Below are positions 8,401 to 17,237 of a stretch of 38,503 nt of DNA, piece after piece. Within the stretch, counting starts at the first letter, position 1. The number at the start of each line of letters is the position of its first letter. This DNA comes from Alphaproteobacteria bacterium (GTDB taxonomy: Bacteria; Pseudomonadota; Alphaproteobacteria; Rhodospirillales; Magnetospirillaceae), in contig JAJPHO010000147.1 of assembly GCA_021325215.1 (NCBI GenBank), positions 1 to 38,503 on the forward strand, read 5' to 3'. The position numbers and the translations under genes are program-made. The notes beneath the pieces were generated by a model, which was not told where the DNA came from, searched no databases, and saw only the letters and a program-made list of their open reading frames with translations.

Positions 8401-9933
8401 CTAATGCTGCGCCTGATGCTCTTTATCCTGCGGTTCCCGCCTTGGCTGCTGTTGCGGCTGCGGCTGTTGTTGCGGCTGCGGGCGCGGCTGCGGCTGCGGT
8501 TGGACTTGGGGCTGCGGTGCGGGCTGGACCGGATGGAACTGCTGCGGTTGGGGTTGAGGCTGCGGCACCGGCATCGGATGCGGCTGCTGGGGAGCAGCGA
8601 CGGGAGCCGGCGCCGGCTGCGGTTGCGGACGAGGCTGCGGCTGGAATTGCTGCTGCGGCTGCGGCTGCGGGCCCGGGCGCGGACCCTGAGGAATTGCGGC
8701 GGGCTGGGCCGCCGGCTGCGGGGCGGGCCGGTTACCGGGGCCGCCATTCATCTGCTGGCGCGGCGCCGTCTGGTTGGCGGCGAAGGCGCCGGCATTGCCC
8801 TGGTTGGCCCAGCGGTTATTGGCGAAATGTTCGGCGGGCGGCGGGGCGTGGTCCCAGCGCACGATCTCGTGCTCGTCATGGAAATGGGCCCGGTTCAGTT
8901 GGATGACATAGGTATCGCTGTGGGCGTAATAGGGGTGGAACACCTCGTGCGGGCCGAGGGCGATCCAGCCGACATGCGCACCGCCCGGCTCGCCGCCAAC
9001 GAAGGTGACCAGGGCCGGGGCGTAGAAGTGACGTTCGTGCCGTTCGCCGGGAATCCAGGCCCAGCGGCCGTCGAATTCGGCCCAGCGGCCATAATGGAAC
9101 GGCGCGAAGCCCCACGGCGCATCGTCGATCCAGGTCCAGCCCCACGGGCGGACGAAGGCCCAATGGCCGTTATGGTAGGGAGCCCAGCCGATCGCGACGC
9201 TGCTGGGGAACCACACCGGGCCGTAATCGGGCACGGTCTGCCACGAGCCGTAATTGTCGAGATCCTGATAGCCGGTCACGTCCGGCGAGACATAGGCGAC
9301 GGTCTGCGACGCCGCCAGCTGTCCGGCACGGGCCTCGGCCCACTGGTCGAACGGCGTGGGATAGATGCCAACCACCTGCAGCAGGCTCTGGTCGGGCGGC
9401 ACCATGGCGCCTTGCCCGCTGTGCAGCTCGGTCACGCCGCGCAGGCCCGAGAAGGTGGCTTCCCCCGATAGCACGCCCATCAGAATCTGGGTGGGCGGGC
9501 CATTGGGGCGGCCGGCATCGACGTGATATTCGCCCGGCTGGCGGATCGAGAGCTGGCCGACCGGCGTTACCACCTGCAGCCCACCCGGCGGCAAATAGCG
9601 CACCACCAGATTGAGCACGCCCTGCGGCACGCGCAACGCGGCGCCGCCTTCATCCAGGCGGTCGATGTCGAGTTCGCTGGTCTCGTCGAGGCGCGCCTCG
9701 GCGCCGCCGATCTCGACTTCGGTGCGCGAGCCCTGGTCGCTCCATACCCCGTCGCCGGCGATCACCGGGAAGTTGATCCCGCCCTGCGTCCATTGCGGGT
9801 CGTAGGAATGGCGGATCGAGGCGGAGCCTTCCACCAGGCTGAGCCGTCCTACCATTGTGGGCGGATCGGCCAGGGCCGCGCCGGCCGACAGGAAGGCGCA
9901 GAGCGCGGCGAGCAAGGGCGAGATTTTTTTCAC
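8401..9933 (-). CDS. Secreted FecR / DUF6600-type protein with Trp-rich region and Pro-Gln tail
   Basis: 510 residues from GTG 9933. Residues 1-22 form a Sec signal peptide. A FecR-like beta domain follows (about 65-165, with SELDIDRLDEGGAALRV and QVVTPVGQLSIRQPGEY). A Trp/Tyr-rich region at about 225-330 has WAPYHNGHWAFV, WGWTWIDDAPWGFAPFHYG and GRWAWIPG, the DUF6600-type pattern. The last 110 residues are almost only Pro and Gln. It is exported, but no anchor is visible and the function is unknown; these proteins are not the cytoplasmic sigma regulators that also carry FecR domains. GTG is chosen because TGAGGAT lies 7 nt upstream and the signal peptide starts there; the open frame upstream has no protein-like sequence. 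It sits between scpB and tatA, where alphaproteobacteria usually have no gene. Confidence 0.72.
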   Translation of the reverse strand: MKKISPLLAALCAFLSAGAALADPPTMVGRLSLVEGSASIRHSYDPQWTQGGINFPVIAGDGVWSDQGSRTEVEIGGAEARLDETSELDIDRLDEGGAALRVPQGVLNLVVRYLPPGGLQVVTPVGQLSIRQPGEYHVDAGRPNGPPTQILMGVLSGEATFSGLRGVTELHSGQGAMVPPDQSLLQVVGIYPTPFDQWAEARAGQLAASQTVAYVSPDVTGYQDLDNYGSWQTVPDYGPVWFPSSVAIGWAPYHNGHWAFVRPWGWTWIDDAPWGFAPFHYGRWAEFDGRWAWIPGERHERHFYAPALVTFVGGEPGGAHVGWIALGPHEVFHPYYAHSDTYVIQLNRAHFHDEHEIVRWDHAPPPAEHFANNRWANQGNAGAFAANQTAPRQQMNGGPGNRPAPQPAAQPAAIPQGPRPGPQPQPQQQFQPQPRPQPQPAPAPVAAPQQPHPMPVPQPQPQPQQFHPVQPAPQPQVQPQPQPRPQPQQQPQPQQQPRREPQDKEHQAQH

Positions 9934-9947
9934 GGACGTATCCTCAT

Positions 9948-9962
9948 GTAACGTTTTGTTAC
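9948..9962. promoter_or_regulatory. Small palindrome before the FecR-like gene
   Basis: GTAAC-GTTTT-GTTAC lies 15-29 nt upstream of the GTG start at 9933 and only about 20 nt downstream of the terminator hairpin T-tract. It could be an operator or a hairpin in the leader. The whole promoter of the gene would have to fit in about 50 nt unless transcription reads through from the phosphate transporter gene. Confidence 0.3.
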
Positions 9963-9980
9963 TATGACCGAGGACCGTGA

Positions 9981-10015
9981 AAAAAATAAGGCGTCTCCGT
10001 GATGGAGACGCCTTA
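9981..10015 (-). terminator. Rho-independent terminator of the PiT gene
   Basis: A perfect 12-bp stem, TAAGGCGTCTCC (9987-9998) and GGAGACGCCTTA (10004-10015), with the 5-nt loop GTGAT. On the minus strand it is followed at once by a run of T residues (9980-9986 region). It lies about 115 nt beyond the stop of the PiT gene and 50 nt before the next minus-strand gene. Confidence 0.8.
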
Positions 10016-10019
10016 ATTA

Positions 10020-10105
10020 GATCGTGATGCAGAAGATCTGCATCACGAGTGCGGGGTAGCCTACCCCGCAGACCCTCGGGGTCGTCGCTCCGCTCCTCCG
10101 GGTCT
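10020..10105. repeat. Intergenic repeat module, copy A
   Basis: Order of parts: a hairpin with 11-bp arms CGTGATGCAGA/TCTGCATCACG (10023-10033, 10037-10047), a GC palindrome TGCGGGGTA-GCC-TACCCCGCA (10050-10070), then a 24-nt core at 10077-10100 that begins CGGGGTCGTCGCT and ends CGCTCCTCCG. Arms AGACCC (10070-10075) and GGGTCT (10100-10105) enclose the core. The same arrangement with a core differing at one base recurs at 36379-36505. It lies just behind the PiT stop codon. Confidence 0.7.
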
Positions 10106-10130
10106 ACATCAGGGAGGATAAACGCTGTCT

Positions 10131-11618
10131 TCAGTGAACGCCGAAGACACGCAGGATCAGGAACAGCGAAGCCCCGAACAAGGTTGCGCCGAGCAGGACG
10201 CAGACCGGCAGGGTCAGGACCCAGGCCAGCAGAACGTTGCGCAGCGTGTCGGCCTGCAGCCCCGAGCGGTTGGCCGCCATGGTGCCGGCCACGCCCGACG
10301 ACAGAACGTGGGTGGTGCTGACCGGCAGGCCCCATACGTCGGCGGCGGCGATGGTGGCGGCGGCGACCAGCTCGGCCGAGGCGCCCTGCGCGTAGGTCAG
10401 GTGCGCCTTGCCGATCTTCTCGCCGACGGTGACGACGATGCGCTTCCAACCGACGGTGGTGCCCAGGCCCAGCGCGATGGCGACGGCGAACTTGACCCAG
10501 GTCGGAATGAAGTTGGTGACCTTGGAGAGGCTTCCGGCCAGATCGAACAGCGGCTTGGTTTCGTCGGTCTTGGGCAACTGGCCGGCTTTGTCGAGCTTCT
10601 TGACGGTTCCCGAGATCAGGAAGGCGTCGCGGCGGGCCAGGCTGCGCTGGTCGGGCGACAGGTCGGCAAAAGACTTGATGCCGGACAGCTCTTCGCTCAG
10701 TTCCTTGCTCTTGGCCGCGGCGGCGGTGTAGACCGCCGGGTCCATCTTGCCGGTACGCAGGAAGTCGGACAGGGTGACCTTGGCCTGGTCGGGCTCCATG
10801 GTCGCGTCGCCCGCCTTGCCCTGGAACCAGACCGCGGCGGTGCCGGCCCCCTGCTGCAGGGCGGCGACGTTCGCGGGATCGGTCGAGAGGTCGAGCGCGA
10901 AGCCGGCCGGAACGATGCCGATCAGCACCAGCATGATCAGGCCCATGCCCTTCTGGCCGTCATTCGAGCCGTGCGCGAACGATACGCCGGCGCAGGTGAA
11001 CCACAGCAGCATACGGATCGGAAGCGGCGGACGGCTGTCCTCCGTCGGCGCCTCGAACAGGACCGGGTTTTTGATCAGCGCCTTGGAGATCAGCAGCAGC
11101 AAACCGGCGAAGAAGAAGCCGACCAGCGGCGAGATCAGCAGCGCGAGGCCGGTATCCTGAACCTTGCCCCAATTGATGCCGTCGCCGAAGGCGTGCGCCG
11201 AGAGGTAGGAATTCATCAGGCCGACGCCGACGATCGAGCCGATCAGCGTGTGCGAGGAGGAGGCCGGCAGACCGAGATACCAGGTGCCGAGGTTCCAGAG
11301 GATCGCCGAGAACAGCAGCGAGAACACCATGGCGAAACCGGGGCCCGAGCCGACATCGAGGATCAGCTCGACCGGCAGCAGGGCGATGATACCGAACGCC
11401 ACCGCGCCGGTGGACAGCGCGACGCCGATGAAGTTGCAGGTGCCCGACAGCAGCACCGCGGCTGTGGGCGGCAGCGCCCGGGTGTAAATCACCGTGGCCA
11501 CCGCGTTGGCGGTGTCATGGAAACCGTTTACGAACTCGAAGCCAAGCGCCAGCGCCAGGGCGCCGAACAGCAGGATCATCGTCGGAACCGACAGGTCGCC
11601 GGCAAAAAGCGCATCCAT
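10131..11618 (-). CDS. pit: Low-affinity inorganic phosphate transporter, PiT family
   Basis: 495 residues with about ten transmembrane helices, an inner-membrane permease that takes up metal-phosphate with protons. The duplicated PiT signature is clear: GFHDTANA at 32-39 and FAHGSNDGQKG at 214-224. A hydrophilic loop at about 255-365 separates the halves, longer than in Bacillus forms but similar to E. coli PitA. The C-terminal half has WGLPVSTTHVLSSG. The start ATG 11618 precedes a typical hydrophobic first helix. No PitA accessory protein (DUF47) gene is adjacent. It is followed by a T-tailed terminator and the repeat module, and preceded by a Pho-box-like direct repeat. It is unusual to find it between scpB and tatA. 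Confidence 0.93.
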   Translation of the reverse strand: MDALFAGDLSVPTMILLFGALALALGFEFVNGFHDTANAVATVIYTRALPPTAAVLLSGTCNFIGVALSTGAVAFGIIALLPVELILDVGSGPGFAMVFSLLFSAILWNLGTWYLGLPASSSHTLIGSIVGVGLMNSYLSAHAFGDGINWGKVQDTGLALLISPLVGFFFAGLLLLISKALIKNPVLFEAPTEDSRPPLPIRMLLWFTCAGVSFAHGSNDGQKGMGLIMLVLIGIVPAGFALDLSTDPANVAALQQGAGTAAVWFQGKAGDATMEPDQAKVTLSDFLRTGKMDPAVYTAAAAKSKELSEELSGIKSFADLSPDQRSLARRDAFLISGTVKKLDKAGQLPKTDETKPLFDLAGSLSKVTNFIPTWVKFAVAIALGLGTTVGWKRIVVTVGEKIGKAHLTYAQGASAELVAAATIAAADVWGLPVSTTHVLSSGVAGTMAANRSGLQADTLRNVLLAWVLTLPVCVLLGATLFGASLFLILRVFGVH

Positions 11619-11678
11619 CCCACAACCCCCAAGCGACAGTGAGCTGAACCCTAATTAGCCCATAGGGGGTCGATTCGA

Positions 11679-11696
11679 TGTGAAGCATTTGTGAAG
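11679..11696 (-). promoter_or_regulatory. Pho-box-like 7-4-7 direct repeat before pit
   Basis: On the minus strand the sequence reads CTTCACA-AATG-CTTCACA, two identical 7-mers with 4 bases between, which is the spacing of PhoB sites (known consensus CTGTCAT-N4-CTGTCAT). It lies 61-78 nt before the ATG of the phosphate transporter and reads in its direction. The bases match the consensus only partly, so PhoB binding is an inference from architecture and neighbour. Confidence 0.42.
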
Positions 11697-11754
11697 TCGC
11701 CCGGCTTCGGGCTTGGGCGGCTTCGGATTTATCGGCCGGAACATGCCGCGGTCG

Positions 11755-11783
11755 TTGCCGCGGACGTTAAGTTTTGCGATGAT
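11755..11783 (+). promoter_or_regulatory. tatA: Possible sigma-70-type promoter of tatA
   Basis: TTGCCG (11755-11760) and GATGAT (11778-11783) are separated by 17 bp and end 29 nt before the tatA ATG. Both hexamers are weak matches. Some promoter is needed here because the neighbouring upstream gene is divergent. Confidence 0.3.
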
Positions 11784-11812
11784 CCGGGCCGAAGAGAATG
11801 GAGAGTGCAAAT

Positions 11813-12037
11813 ATGGGTTCCTTCAGTATTTGGCATTGGCTGATCGTTCTTGCCGTGGTCCTGCTGCTGTTCGGTACGGGTCGCGTCTCGAACCTGATGG
11901 GAGATCTCGCCAAAGGCGTGAAGGCGTTCAAGAAGGGTCTGCAGGAAGACGAGCCGACGCCTGACAAGCCCAAGGCCCTGTCGTCCGACGAGGCCGCCGC
12001 GGGCGCCCCGCACAAGGACGAAGCGCACCACCACTGA
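11813..12037 (+). CDS. tatA: Sec-independent translocase subunit TatA
   Basis: 74 residues. TatA multimerises to form the conduit that lets folded twin-arginine substrates cross the inner membrane. A short N-terminus and one transmembrane helix (about 5-21) lead to the FG hinge ([19 protein letters not shown]) and an amphipathic helix ending KAFKKGL, then a charged tail ending in three His. I use the ATG at 11813, not the ATG 15 bases upstream, because GGAGAG at 11800-11805 lies 7 nt before it and the protein then begins MGSFSIWHW as in homologues. It opens a tatABC operon. At least two proteins in this window, the flavin amine oxidase and the FAD-linked oxidase, carry twin-arginine signals and would need this system. 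Confidence 0.95.
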   Translation: MGSFSIWHWLIVLAVVLLLFGTGRVSNLMGDLAKGVKAFKKGLQEDEPTPDKPKALSSDEAAAGAPHKDEAHHH

Positions 12038-12048
12038 AAGGCTGACCG

Positions 12049-12459
12049 GTGTTTGATATCGCCTGGTCCGAGCTGGCGCTGATTGCAGCGGTGGCGCTGA
12101 TCGTCATCGGCCCGAAGGATTTGCCCCGTGTGATGCGCAATATCGGGCAATGGACCCGGCGCGCCCGCACGATGGCGGCGGAGTTCCAGCGCAATCTGGA
12201 CGACATGATGCGCGAGGCCGAGCTCGACGAGATCCGCAAGGAAGTCGAGAAGGTCTCGCCGACCGACTTCAAGGAAAGTCTGGAAAAGCTGGTCGACGCC
12301 GACGGCATCAAGGAAGCGGTCAAGATCGATCCCGACAAGCCGGCCGCGCCCCCCGAGCCGACCCCGGCGCCGGAGCCGGTCGTGGCCGCCTTGCCCGAAA
12401 CGACTCCGGTTCCTGAAACCACGCCCACCCCAACCCCAGCGCCGGAGCACAAGGCATGA
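12049..12459 (+). CDS. tatB: Sec-independent translocase subunit TatB
   Basis: 136 residues starting at GTG 12049, 11 bp after tatA, with AAAGG ahead of it. TatB pairs with TatC to recognise twin-arginine signals. The N-terminus MFDIAWSELALIAAVALIVI is the transmembrane helix, followed by GPKDLPRVMRNIGQW and a long amphipathic helix (about 38-90, rich in Glu, Arg and Met); the tail is Pro-rich. It is longer in its helix than TatA and has the GP-D-LP hinge typical of TatB. The stop overlaps an ATG that opens a 43-codon frame reaching tatC. Confidence 0.94.
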   Translation: MFDIAWSELALIAAVALIVIGPKDLPRVMRNIGQWTRRARTMAAEFQRNLDDMMREAELDEIRKEVEKVSPTDFKESLEKLVDADGIKEAVKIDPDKPAAPPEPTPAPEPVVAALPETTPVPETTPTPTPAPEHKA

Positions 12460-12587
12460 GCCCCTGTTCCGCTCCCGGCGTGCAAGTGCACGCCCGCGCT
12501 GCCGACAGCCGCTGTCACACAGGCAACATAGCTTGGCGCGGTAGCCCAGCGCATGGAATGCGCGCCCGGCGCTTGAGGGCTTCATGA
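12456..12587 (+). other. Structured tatB-tatC spacer with a 43-codon overlapping open frame
   Basis: The frame begins ATGA on the tatB stop and ends with a TGA that overlaps the tatC ATG (ATGA again), so ribosomes could pass from tatB to tatC without release. The predicted peptide is basic and has no recognisable domain. The same stretch holds three perfect hairpins: GGCGTGC-AAGT-GCACGCC (12477-12494), GACAG-CCG-CTGTC (12504-12516) and GCGCAT-GGA-ATGCGC (12549-12563). I cannot tell whether the frame is translated; it could equally be only an RNA element setting TatC levels. Confidence 0.3.
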
Positions 12588-13396
12588 CAATAGACAATCC
12601 TGACGAACACAAGATGCCGCTGGTCGAGCATCTGATCGAGCTGCGCAAGCGGCTGCTGGTCTCGGTGGTGTTCTTTTTCGTGGCCTTCATCGGCTGTTAT
12701 TACGTCTCGAAGGACCTCTATTCCTATCTGGTGAGGCCGCTGTCCGACGCCATGGCGGAGCATGGCGATACCGGACGGCACATGATCTACACCAACCTGA
12801 CCGAGGCCTTCTGGACCAATGTCCGGGTCGCCGCCTTCGCGTCTGCCTTCCTGTGCTTTCCGGTGTGGGCCGGCCAGCTGTGGGCCTTCGTCGCGCCGGG
12901 TCTGTACAAGCGCGAGAAAAAGGCCTTCGCCCCGTTCCTGGTGGCGACTCCGGTGCTGTTCCTGGCGGGCGCGGCAACGGTCTATTATTTCGTGCTGCCG
13001 ATCGCCTGCCGTTTCTTCCTGTCGTTCGAGCAGCTGGCCGCCGACACCGGGCCGGACGGTTTGCCGATCGAGCTGCAGGCCAAGGTGGGCGAATATCTGT
13101 CGCTGGTGATGAAGTTCATTTTCGCCTTCGGCATCGCCTATCAGATGCCGGTGGCGCTGACCTTGCTGGCCCGTGTCGGCATTCTGTCGTCGGCCGATCT
13201 CAAGGCCAAGCGGCGCTATGCCATCGTCGGCGTGTTCATTGCCGCCGCGGTGCTGACCCCGCCCGACATCTTCAGCCAGCTCAGCCTGGCCGTGCCGATG
13301 CTTCTGCTCTATGAAGTGTCGATCCTGTCCTGCCGCTGGGTCGAACGCGGCAAGGCCCGGGAAGCCGCCGAAGCGGAGGCCGCCGCAGATCCATGA
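12584..13396 (+). CDS. tatC: Sec-independent translocase subunit TatC
   Basis: 270 residues, six transmembrane helices. TatC binds the twin-arginine signal and nucleates the translocase. The conserved start [16 protein letters not shown], the periplasmic-side Pro and Tyr residues of the second segment ([17 protein letters not shown]) and the C-terminal [19 protein letters not shown] block are all present. GAGGG lies 5 nt before the ATG at 12584. A 124-bp structured spacer separates it from tatB, unlike the tight spacing elsewhere in the operon. Its stop overlaps the start of the hybrid kinase (ATGA at 13393), which is not the usual follower; serS usually comes next in alphaproteobacteria. Confidence 0.96.
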   Translation: MTIDNPDEHKMPLVEHLIELRKRLLVSVVFFFVAFIGCYYVSKDLYSYLVRPLSDAMAEHGDTGRHMIYTNLTEAFWTNVRVAAFASAFLCFPVWAGQLWAFVAPGLYKREKKAFAPFLVATPVLFLAGAATVYYFVLPIACRFFLSFEQLAADTGPDGLPIELQAKVGEYLSLVMKFIFAFGIAYQMPVALTLLARVGILSSADLKAKRRYAIVGVFIAAAVLTPPDIFSQLSLAVPMLLLYEVSILSCRWVERGKAREAAEAEAAADP

Positions 13397-15918
13397 TCGG
13401 CGACACGGCCCACTCCCCGCAGCATGCGTCGTCCGGCGTGAGGCCGCAGGCGGGGAGCACCGTGTTGCTGGTCGCCGGATCGCTGTTCATCACCCTGGTG
13501 CTGGCGGTGGCCGGCATCACCATCTATCTGCAGCGCGAGCAGGCGATCAAGGAGTGGGAAGCCACTCTGACCTCGCTGACCCGCATCCTGGCCGAGCAGG
13601 CCAGCCAGTCCCTCAAGGCGGGCGAACTGGTGCAGAAGGCGATCGAGGACAGCGTCGTCGAAATGGGCATCGACAGCGAGGAGCAATTGCGCGCCACGCT
13701 GGGGAACCGCTCCACCTTCGCCACCCTGCGCGACAAGATCAGCGGCGTGCCGCAGGTCGACATCGCCACCATCGTCGACCTGCACGGCAATATCGTCAAT
13801 TTCACCCGCCAATTTCCGGCGCTGCCGATCAATCTGGCCGACCGCGACTATTTCCGGGCGCAGATCGACGATCCCAATCTCGATCTCTATATCGGCAATA
13901 CGGTGCAGAGCCGGTCGAGCGGGGAATGGACCTTCTATCTGTCGCGCAAGATCTTCAACCGCGCCCACAAGCCGGTGGGATTGTGCCTGATCGGCATCCG
14001 CAGCGACTTCTTCAAGCAATATTACTCGGCGGTCAATTTCAGCGAATACAGCTCGATCGCCATGTACCGCTCGGACGGCGCGCTGCTGGCCCGCGCGCCG
14101 GAGACCGAGACCGCGATCGGCACGATCATCCCGCACCACCCGGCGCTGGAAGCCCTGGCCCATGGCGTCTCGGTGCGCGTCACCCGCGAGCCGCGGCCGG
14201 TCGATCCCTCCGATCTGCGCCTGCGCATCGTCGTCGCCCACGAGGTCAGCGGCTATCCGCTGGTGATGGTGGTGACCGCGACCCAGGACGTCATCCTCGC
14301 CGCCTGGCGGCAGAAGGCCCTGTTCGTTTCCATCGCGGCGATCCTGATCTCGCTGGTGTTCGCCTGCCTGATGCTGTGGATCAAGCGGCTGCTCGATTCG
14401 CATGAGGCGGCAATGGGCGATCTGCGCCGCGCCCGCGACCTGGCCAATAGCGCCAACCGGGTCAAGGCGGAATTCCTGGCCACCATGAGCCACGAGATCC
14501 GCACGCCGATGAACGGCATCATCGGCATGACCGGCTTGCTGCTCGATACCGCCCTCGATTCCGAGCAGCGCCATTTCGCCGAGACCGTGCGCGTTTCGTC
14601 CGAGCTGCTACTGTCGATCATCAACGACATCCTCGACATCTCGAAGATGGAGACCGGGCGGATCGATCTGCGCAGCGAGCCGTTCGAGATTCCCCCGGTA
14701 ATCACCGGCGTCGCCGATATTCTCGCGGCCAAGCTCAAGGAAAAGCCGGTCACCTTCGAGACCTTCGTGGCGCCCGATCTGGGCGGCACCTATATGGGCG
14801 ACGCGGCGCGCCTGCGGCAGGTGCTGCTCAATCTGGCGGGCAATGCGGTGAAATTCACCGAGAGCGGCTCGATCAGCGTGACGGCGACCCGGATCGTGCG
14901 CGAAGGCGAGTCGTGGCTCAAGGTGCTGGTCAAGGATACCGGCATCGGCATTCCGCAAGAGGTGCAGCCGCGCCTGTTCAGCATGTTCAGCCAGGCCGAC
15001 AGTTCGACCTCGCGGCGTTATGGCGGTTCCGGCCTGGGTTTGGCGATCAGCAAGCGCATCATCGACCGCATGGGGGGCCATATCGATCTGGAAAGCCGGG
15101 TGGGCGAGGGAAGCAGCTTCTGGTTCGTGGTGCCGCTGACTCCGGCCGAAAGCGGCCAGGTCGCCCCGCCCGAGCGCCAGGCCAACGCGGCGCCGGTGCG
15201 CCCCGTTCCGCCGGCGCCCAGCGCGGCGCGCTCGGCGCTGAAGATCCTGGTGGTCGAGGACAATGTCATCAACCAGCAGGTGACCCTGGGCATGCTGGGC
15301 AGCATCGGCTGCCGCGCCGATCTGGCCCAGGACGGCGTCGAGGCGGTCACCATGGTCGGTACCGGCGATTACCAGCTGGTGCTGATGGATTACCAGATGC
15401 CGGTGATGGACGGCATCGCCGCCACCAAGGCGATCCGGGCGCTGCCGGGCCCGCAGTCCAAGGTGGCGATCATCGCCCTGACCGCCAGCGCCATGATCGG
15501 CGACCGCGAGCAATGCCTGACGGCCGGCATGGACGATTACCTGGACAAGCCGCTCGACCGCGCCCGCCTGGTGGCGATGCTCGACCGCTGGGTCGCGCGT
15601 CTGGGCAGGTCGCCCGATCCGGTGGCGGAGCCGCCGCCGGCGCCGGTGGACGAGGGCCCCCGGCCGCTGATCGACCGCGAGGTCCAGGGCCGTCACGGCC
15701 CCGAGTCGCTGCGCCAGCGCGCCGAAGCGTTCCGCCATGATCTGGCGTCGGCGGGCCAGGACCCGGTGAAATTGAAGGCATTGCAAGGGGATGCCGCCGC
15801 GCTCGGATTCACCCGCCTCTCACAGTTGCTGGCGCAGGAGGAATCCGCCTCCGCCGCGGAAATCGCCGCGGTGGGGCAGCGCTCGATAGAAGCGACTATT
15901 TTGCTTCTCGACGCCTGA
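13393..15918 (+). CDS. Hybrid sensor histidine kinase with periplasmic dCache-type sensor and receiver domain
   Basis: 841 residues. Transmembrane helices at about 24-45 and 309-330 flank a periplasmic dCache-like domain (with [12 protein letters not shown] and [12 protein letters not shown], typical of such sensors). Then come HisKA with H367 in [14 protein letters not shown], the HATPase domain (N-box [30 protein letters not shown]) and a receiver domain with phospho-Asp D666 ([13 protein letters not shown]). The end resembles an Hpt helix, but the phospho-His position seems to be Lys 795 ([13 protein letters not shown]), so it may be inactive. No separate response regulator or output gene is adjacent; the phosphoryl group must leave to a protein encoded elsewhere. 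It overlaps tatC at ATGA, so it is expressed with the tat operon. The ligand is unknown; dCache sensors often bind amino acids or amines. Confidence 0.93.
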   Translation: MIGDTAHSPQHASSGVRPQAGSTVLLVAGSLFITLVLAVAGITIYLQREQAIKEWEATLTSLTRILAEQASQSLKAGELVQKAIEDSVVEMGIDSEEQLRATLGNRSTFATLRDKISGVPQVDIATIVDLHGNIVNFTRQFPALPINLADRDYFRAQIDDPNLDLYIGNTVQSRSSGEWTFYLSRKIFNRAHKPVGLCLIGIRSDFFKQYYSAVNFSEYSSIAMYRSDGALLARAPETETAIGTIIPHHPALEALAHGVSVRVTREPRPVDPSDLRLRIVVAHEVSGYPLVMVVTATQDVILAAWRQKALFVSIAAILISLVFACLMLWIKRLLDSHEAAMGDLRRARDLANSANRVKAEFLATMSHEIRTPMNGIIGMTGLLLDTALDSEQRHFAETVRVSSELLLSIINDILDISKMETGRIDLRSEPFEIPPVITGVADILAAKLKEKPVTFETFVAPDLGGTYMGDAARLRQVLLNLAGNAVKFTESGSISVTATRIVREGESWLKVLVKDTGIGIPQEVQPRLFSMFSQADSSTSRRYGGSGLGLAISKRIIDRMGGHIDLESRVGEGSSFWFVVPLTPAESGQVAPPERQANAAPVRPVPPAPSAARSALKILVVEDNVINQQVTLGMLGSIGCRADLAQDGVEAVTMVGTGDYQLVLMDYQMPVMDGIAATKAIRALPGPQSKVAIIALTASAMIGDREQCLTAGMDDYLDKPLDRARLVAMLDRWVARLGRSPDPVAEPPPAPVDEGPRPLIDREVQGRHGPESLRQRAEAFRHDLASAGQDPVKLKALQGDAAALGFTRLSQLLAQEESASAAEIAAVGQRSIEATILLLDA

Positions 15919-15959
15919 TCGGCACCCCTCTATAACCGATCAAAAGCTCAGGGAATCCC

Positions 15960-17237
15960 ATGCACGATATCAAGCTCATCCGCGACAACCCCGCTCTGTT
16001 CGATGCGGGTTTGCAGAAGCGCGGGCTCGCCCCGCTGTCGGCCCAGATCCTCGATCTGGACCAGCGCCGCCGCGCCGCCCAGACCGGTTTCCAGGAAGGC
16101 CAGGCGCGCCGCAACGAAGCCTCCAAGCAGATCGGCATGGTCAAGAAGCAGGGCGGCGACGCCGATGCGCTGATGGCCGAGGTCGCCGCGCTGAAGGACA
16201 AGCTGGCCGAGTTCGAGGCCGCCGACAAGGCGCTGGGCGAAGAGCTCGAAGCGATTCTGATGGGCATTCCCAACCTGCCGGCCGATGACGTGCCGCCGGG
16301 CGAGGACGAAAGCGGCAATGTCGAGCTGCGCAAGGTCGGTACCCCGCCTGTTCTCGATTTCACGCCGCTGGAGCATGATGCGCTGGGCGAAAAGCTCGGT
16401 TTGATGGATTTCGCCGCCGCGGCGCGCATTTCGGGCAGCCGCTTCGTCGTTCTGAAGGGCGCGCTGGCGCGCCTCGAGCGCGCTCTGGGCGCCTTCATGC
16501 TGGATCTGCAGACCGGCCAGCATGGCTATACCGAAGTCAATCCGCCGGTTCTGGTGCGCGACACTGCGCTGCTGGGCACCGGCCAGCTGCCTAAATTCGA
16601 AGAAGACCTGTTCAAGACCGAGACCGGCCATTACCTGATCCCGACCGCTGAAGTTCCGCTGACCAATCTGGTCAATGGCGAGCTGCTCGACGAAGCGGTG
16701 CTGCCGTTGCGCTTTACCGCGCTGACCCCGTGCTTCCGCTCGGAAGCGGGCTCAGCCGGCAAGGATACGCGCGGCATGATCCGCCAGCACCAGTTCCCCA
16801 AGGTCGAGCTGGTCAGCATCGTCCATCCCGACAAGTCGGACGAAGAGCATCTGCGCATGACCAATTGCGCCGAGGACGTGCTGAAGAAGCTCGGCCTGGC
16901 CTATCGCGTCATCGTGCTGTGCACCGGCGACATGGGCTTCGGCGCCCGCAAGACCTACGACATCGAAGTCTGGCTGCCGGGGCAGAATACCTACCGCGAA
17001 ATCTCCAGCTGCTCGAACACCGGTGATTTCCAGGCCCGCCGCATGAATGCCCGCTTCCGGCCGAAGGAGGAGAAAGCGACCCGCTTCCTCCACACCCTCA
17101 ACGGCTCGGGCCTAGCGGTCGGCCGCACCCTGATCGCGGTGATGGAGAACTACCAGCAGGCCGACGGCTCGATCGTCGTGCCCGAAATGCTGCGTCCCTA
17201 TATGGGCGGGCTGGAGCGCATCACCGCAAATGGCTGA
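15960..17237 (+). CDS. serS: Seryl-tRNA synthetase
   Basis: 425 residues, class II synthetase that charges tRNA-Ser and also supplies the precursor for selenocysteine. The N-terminal coiled coil (about 28-105, Lys/Glu/Ala-rich) is the tRNA-binding arm. Motif 2 reads [19 protein letters not shown] and motif 3 has [21 protein letters not shown] lies 6 nt before ATG 15960. The gene follows the hybrid kinase by 41 bp and its end overlaps surE by 8 bp. serS-surE-pcm is a classic alphaproteobacterial order. No active-site changes are seen. Confidence 0.97.
   Translation: MHDIKLIRDNPALFDAGLQKRGLAPLSAQILDLDQRRRAAQTGFQEGQARRNEASKQIGMVKKQGGDADALMAEVAALKDKLAEFEAADKALGEELEAILMGIPNLPADDVPPGEDESGNVELRKVGTPPVLDFTPLEHDALGEKLGLMDFAAAARISGSRFVVLKGALARLERALGAFMLDLQTGQHGYTEVNPPVLVRDTALLGTGQLPKFEEDLFKTETGHYLIPTAEVPLTNLVNGELLDEAVLPLRFTALTPCFRSEAGSAGKDTRGMIRQHQFPKVELVSIVHPDKSDEEHLRMTNCAEDVLKKLGLAYRVIVLCTGDMGFGARKTYDIEVWLPGQNTYREISSCSNTGDFQARRMNARFRPKEEKATRFLHTLNGSGLAVGRTLIAVMENYQQADGSIVVPEMLRPYMGGLERITANG

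Noticed and set aside
10134-11642. A 502-codon open frame on the plus strand opposite the PiT gene
   Set aside because: The minus strand encodes a full PiT transporter with both signatures; the plus-strand translation is Gln/Arg/Gly-rich with no domain.
11733-11765. GGAAC ... CGTT before tatA, as in EcfG (general stress) promoters
   Set aside because: The two boxes are 22 bp apart instead of 16-17, so the match is not acceptable.
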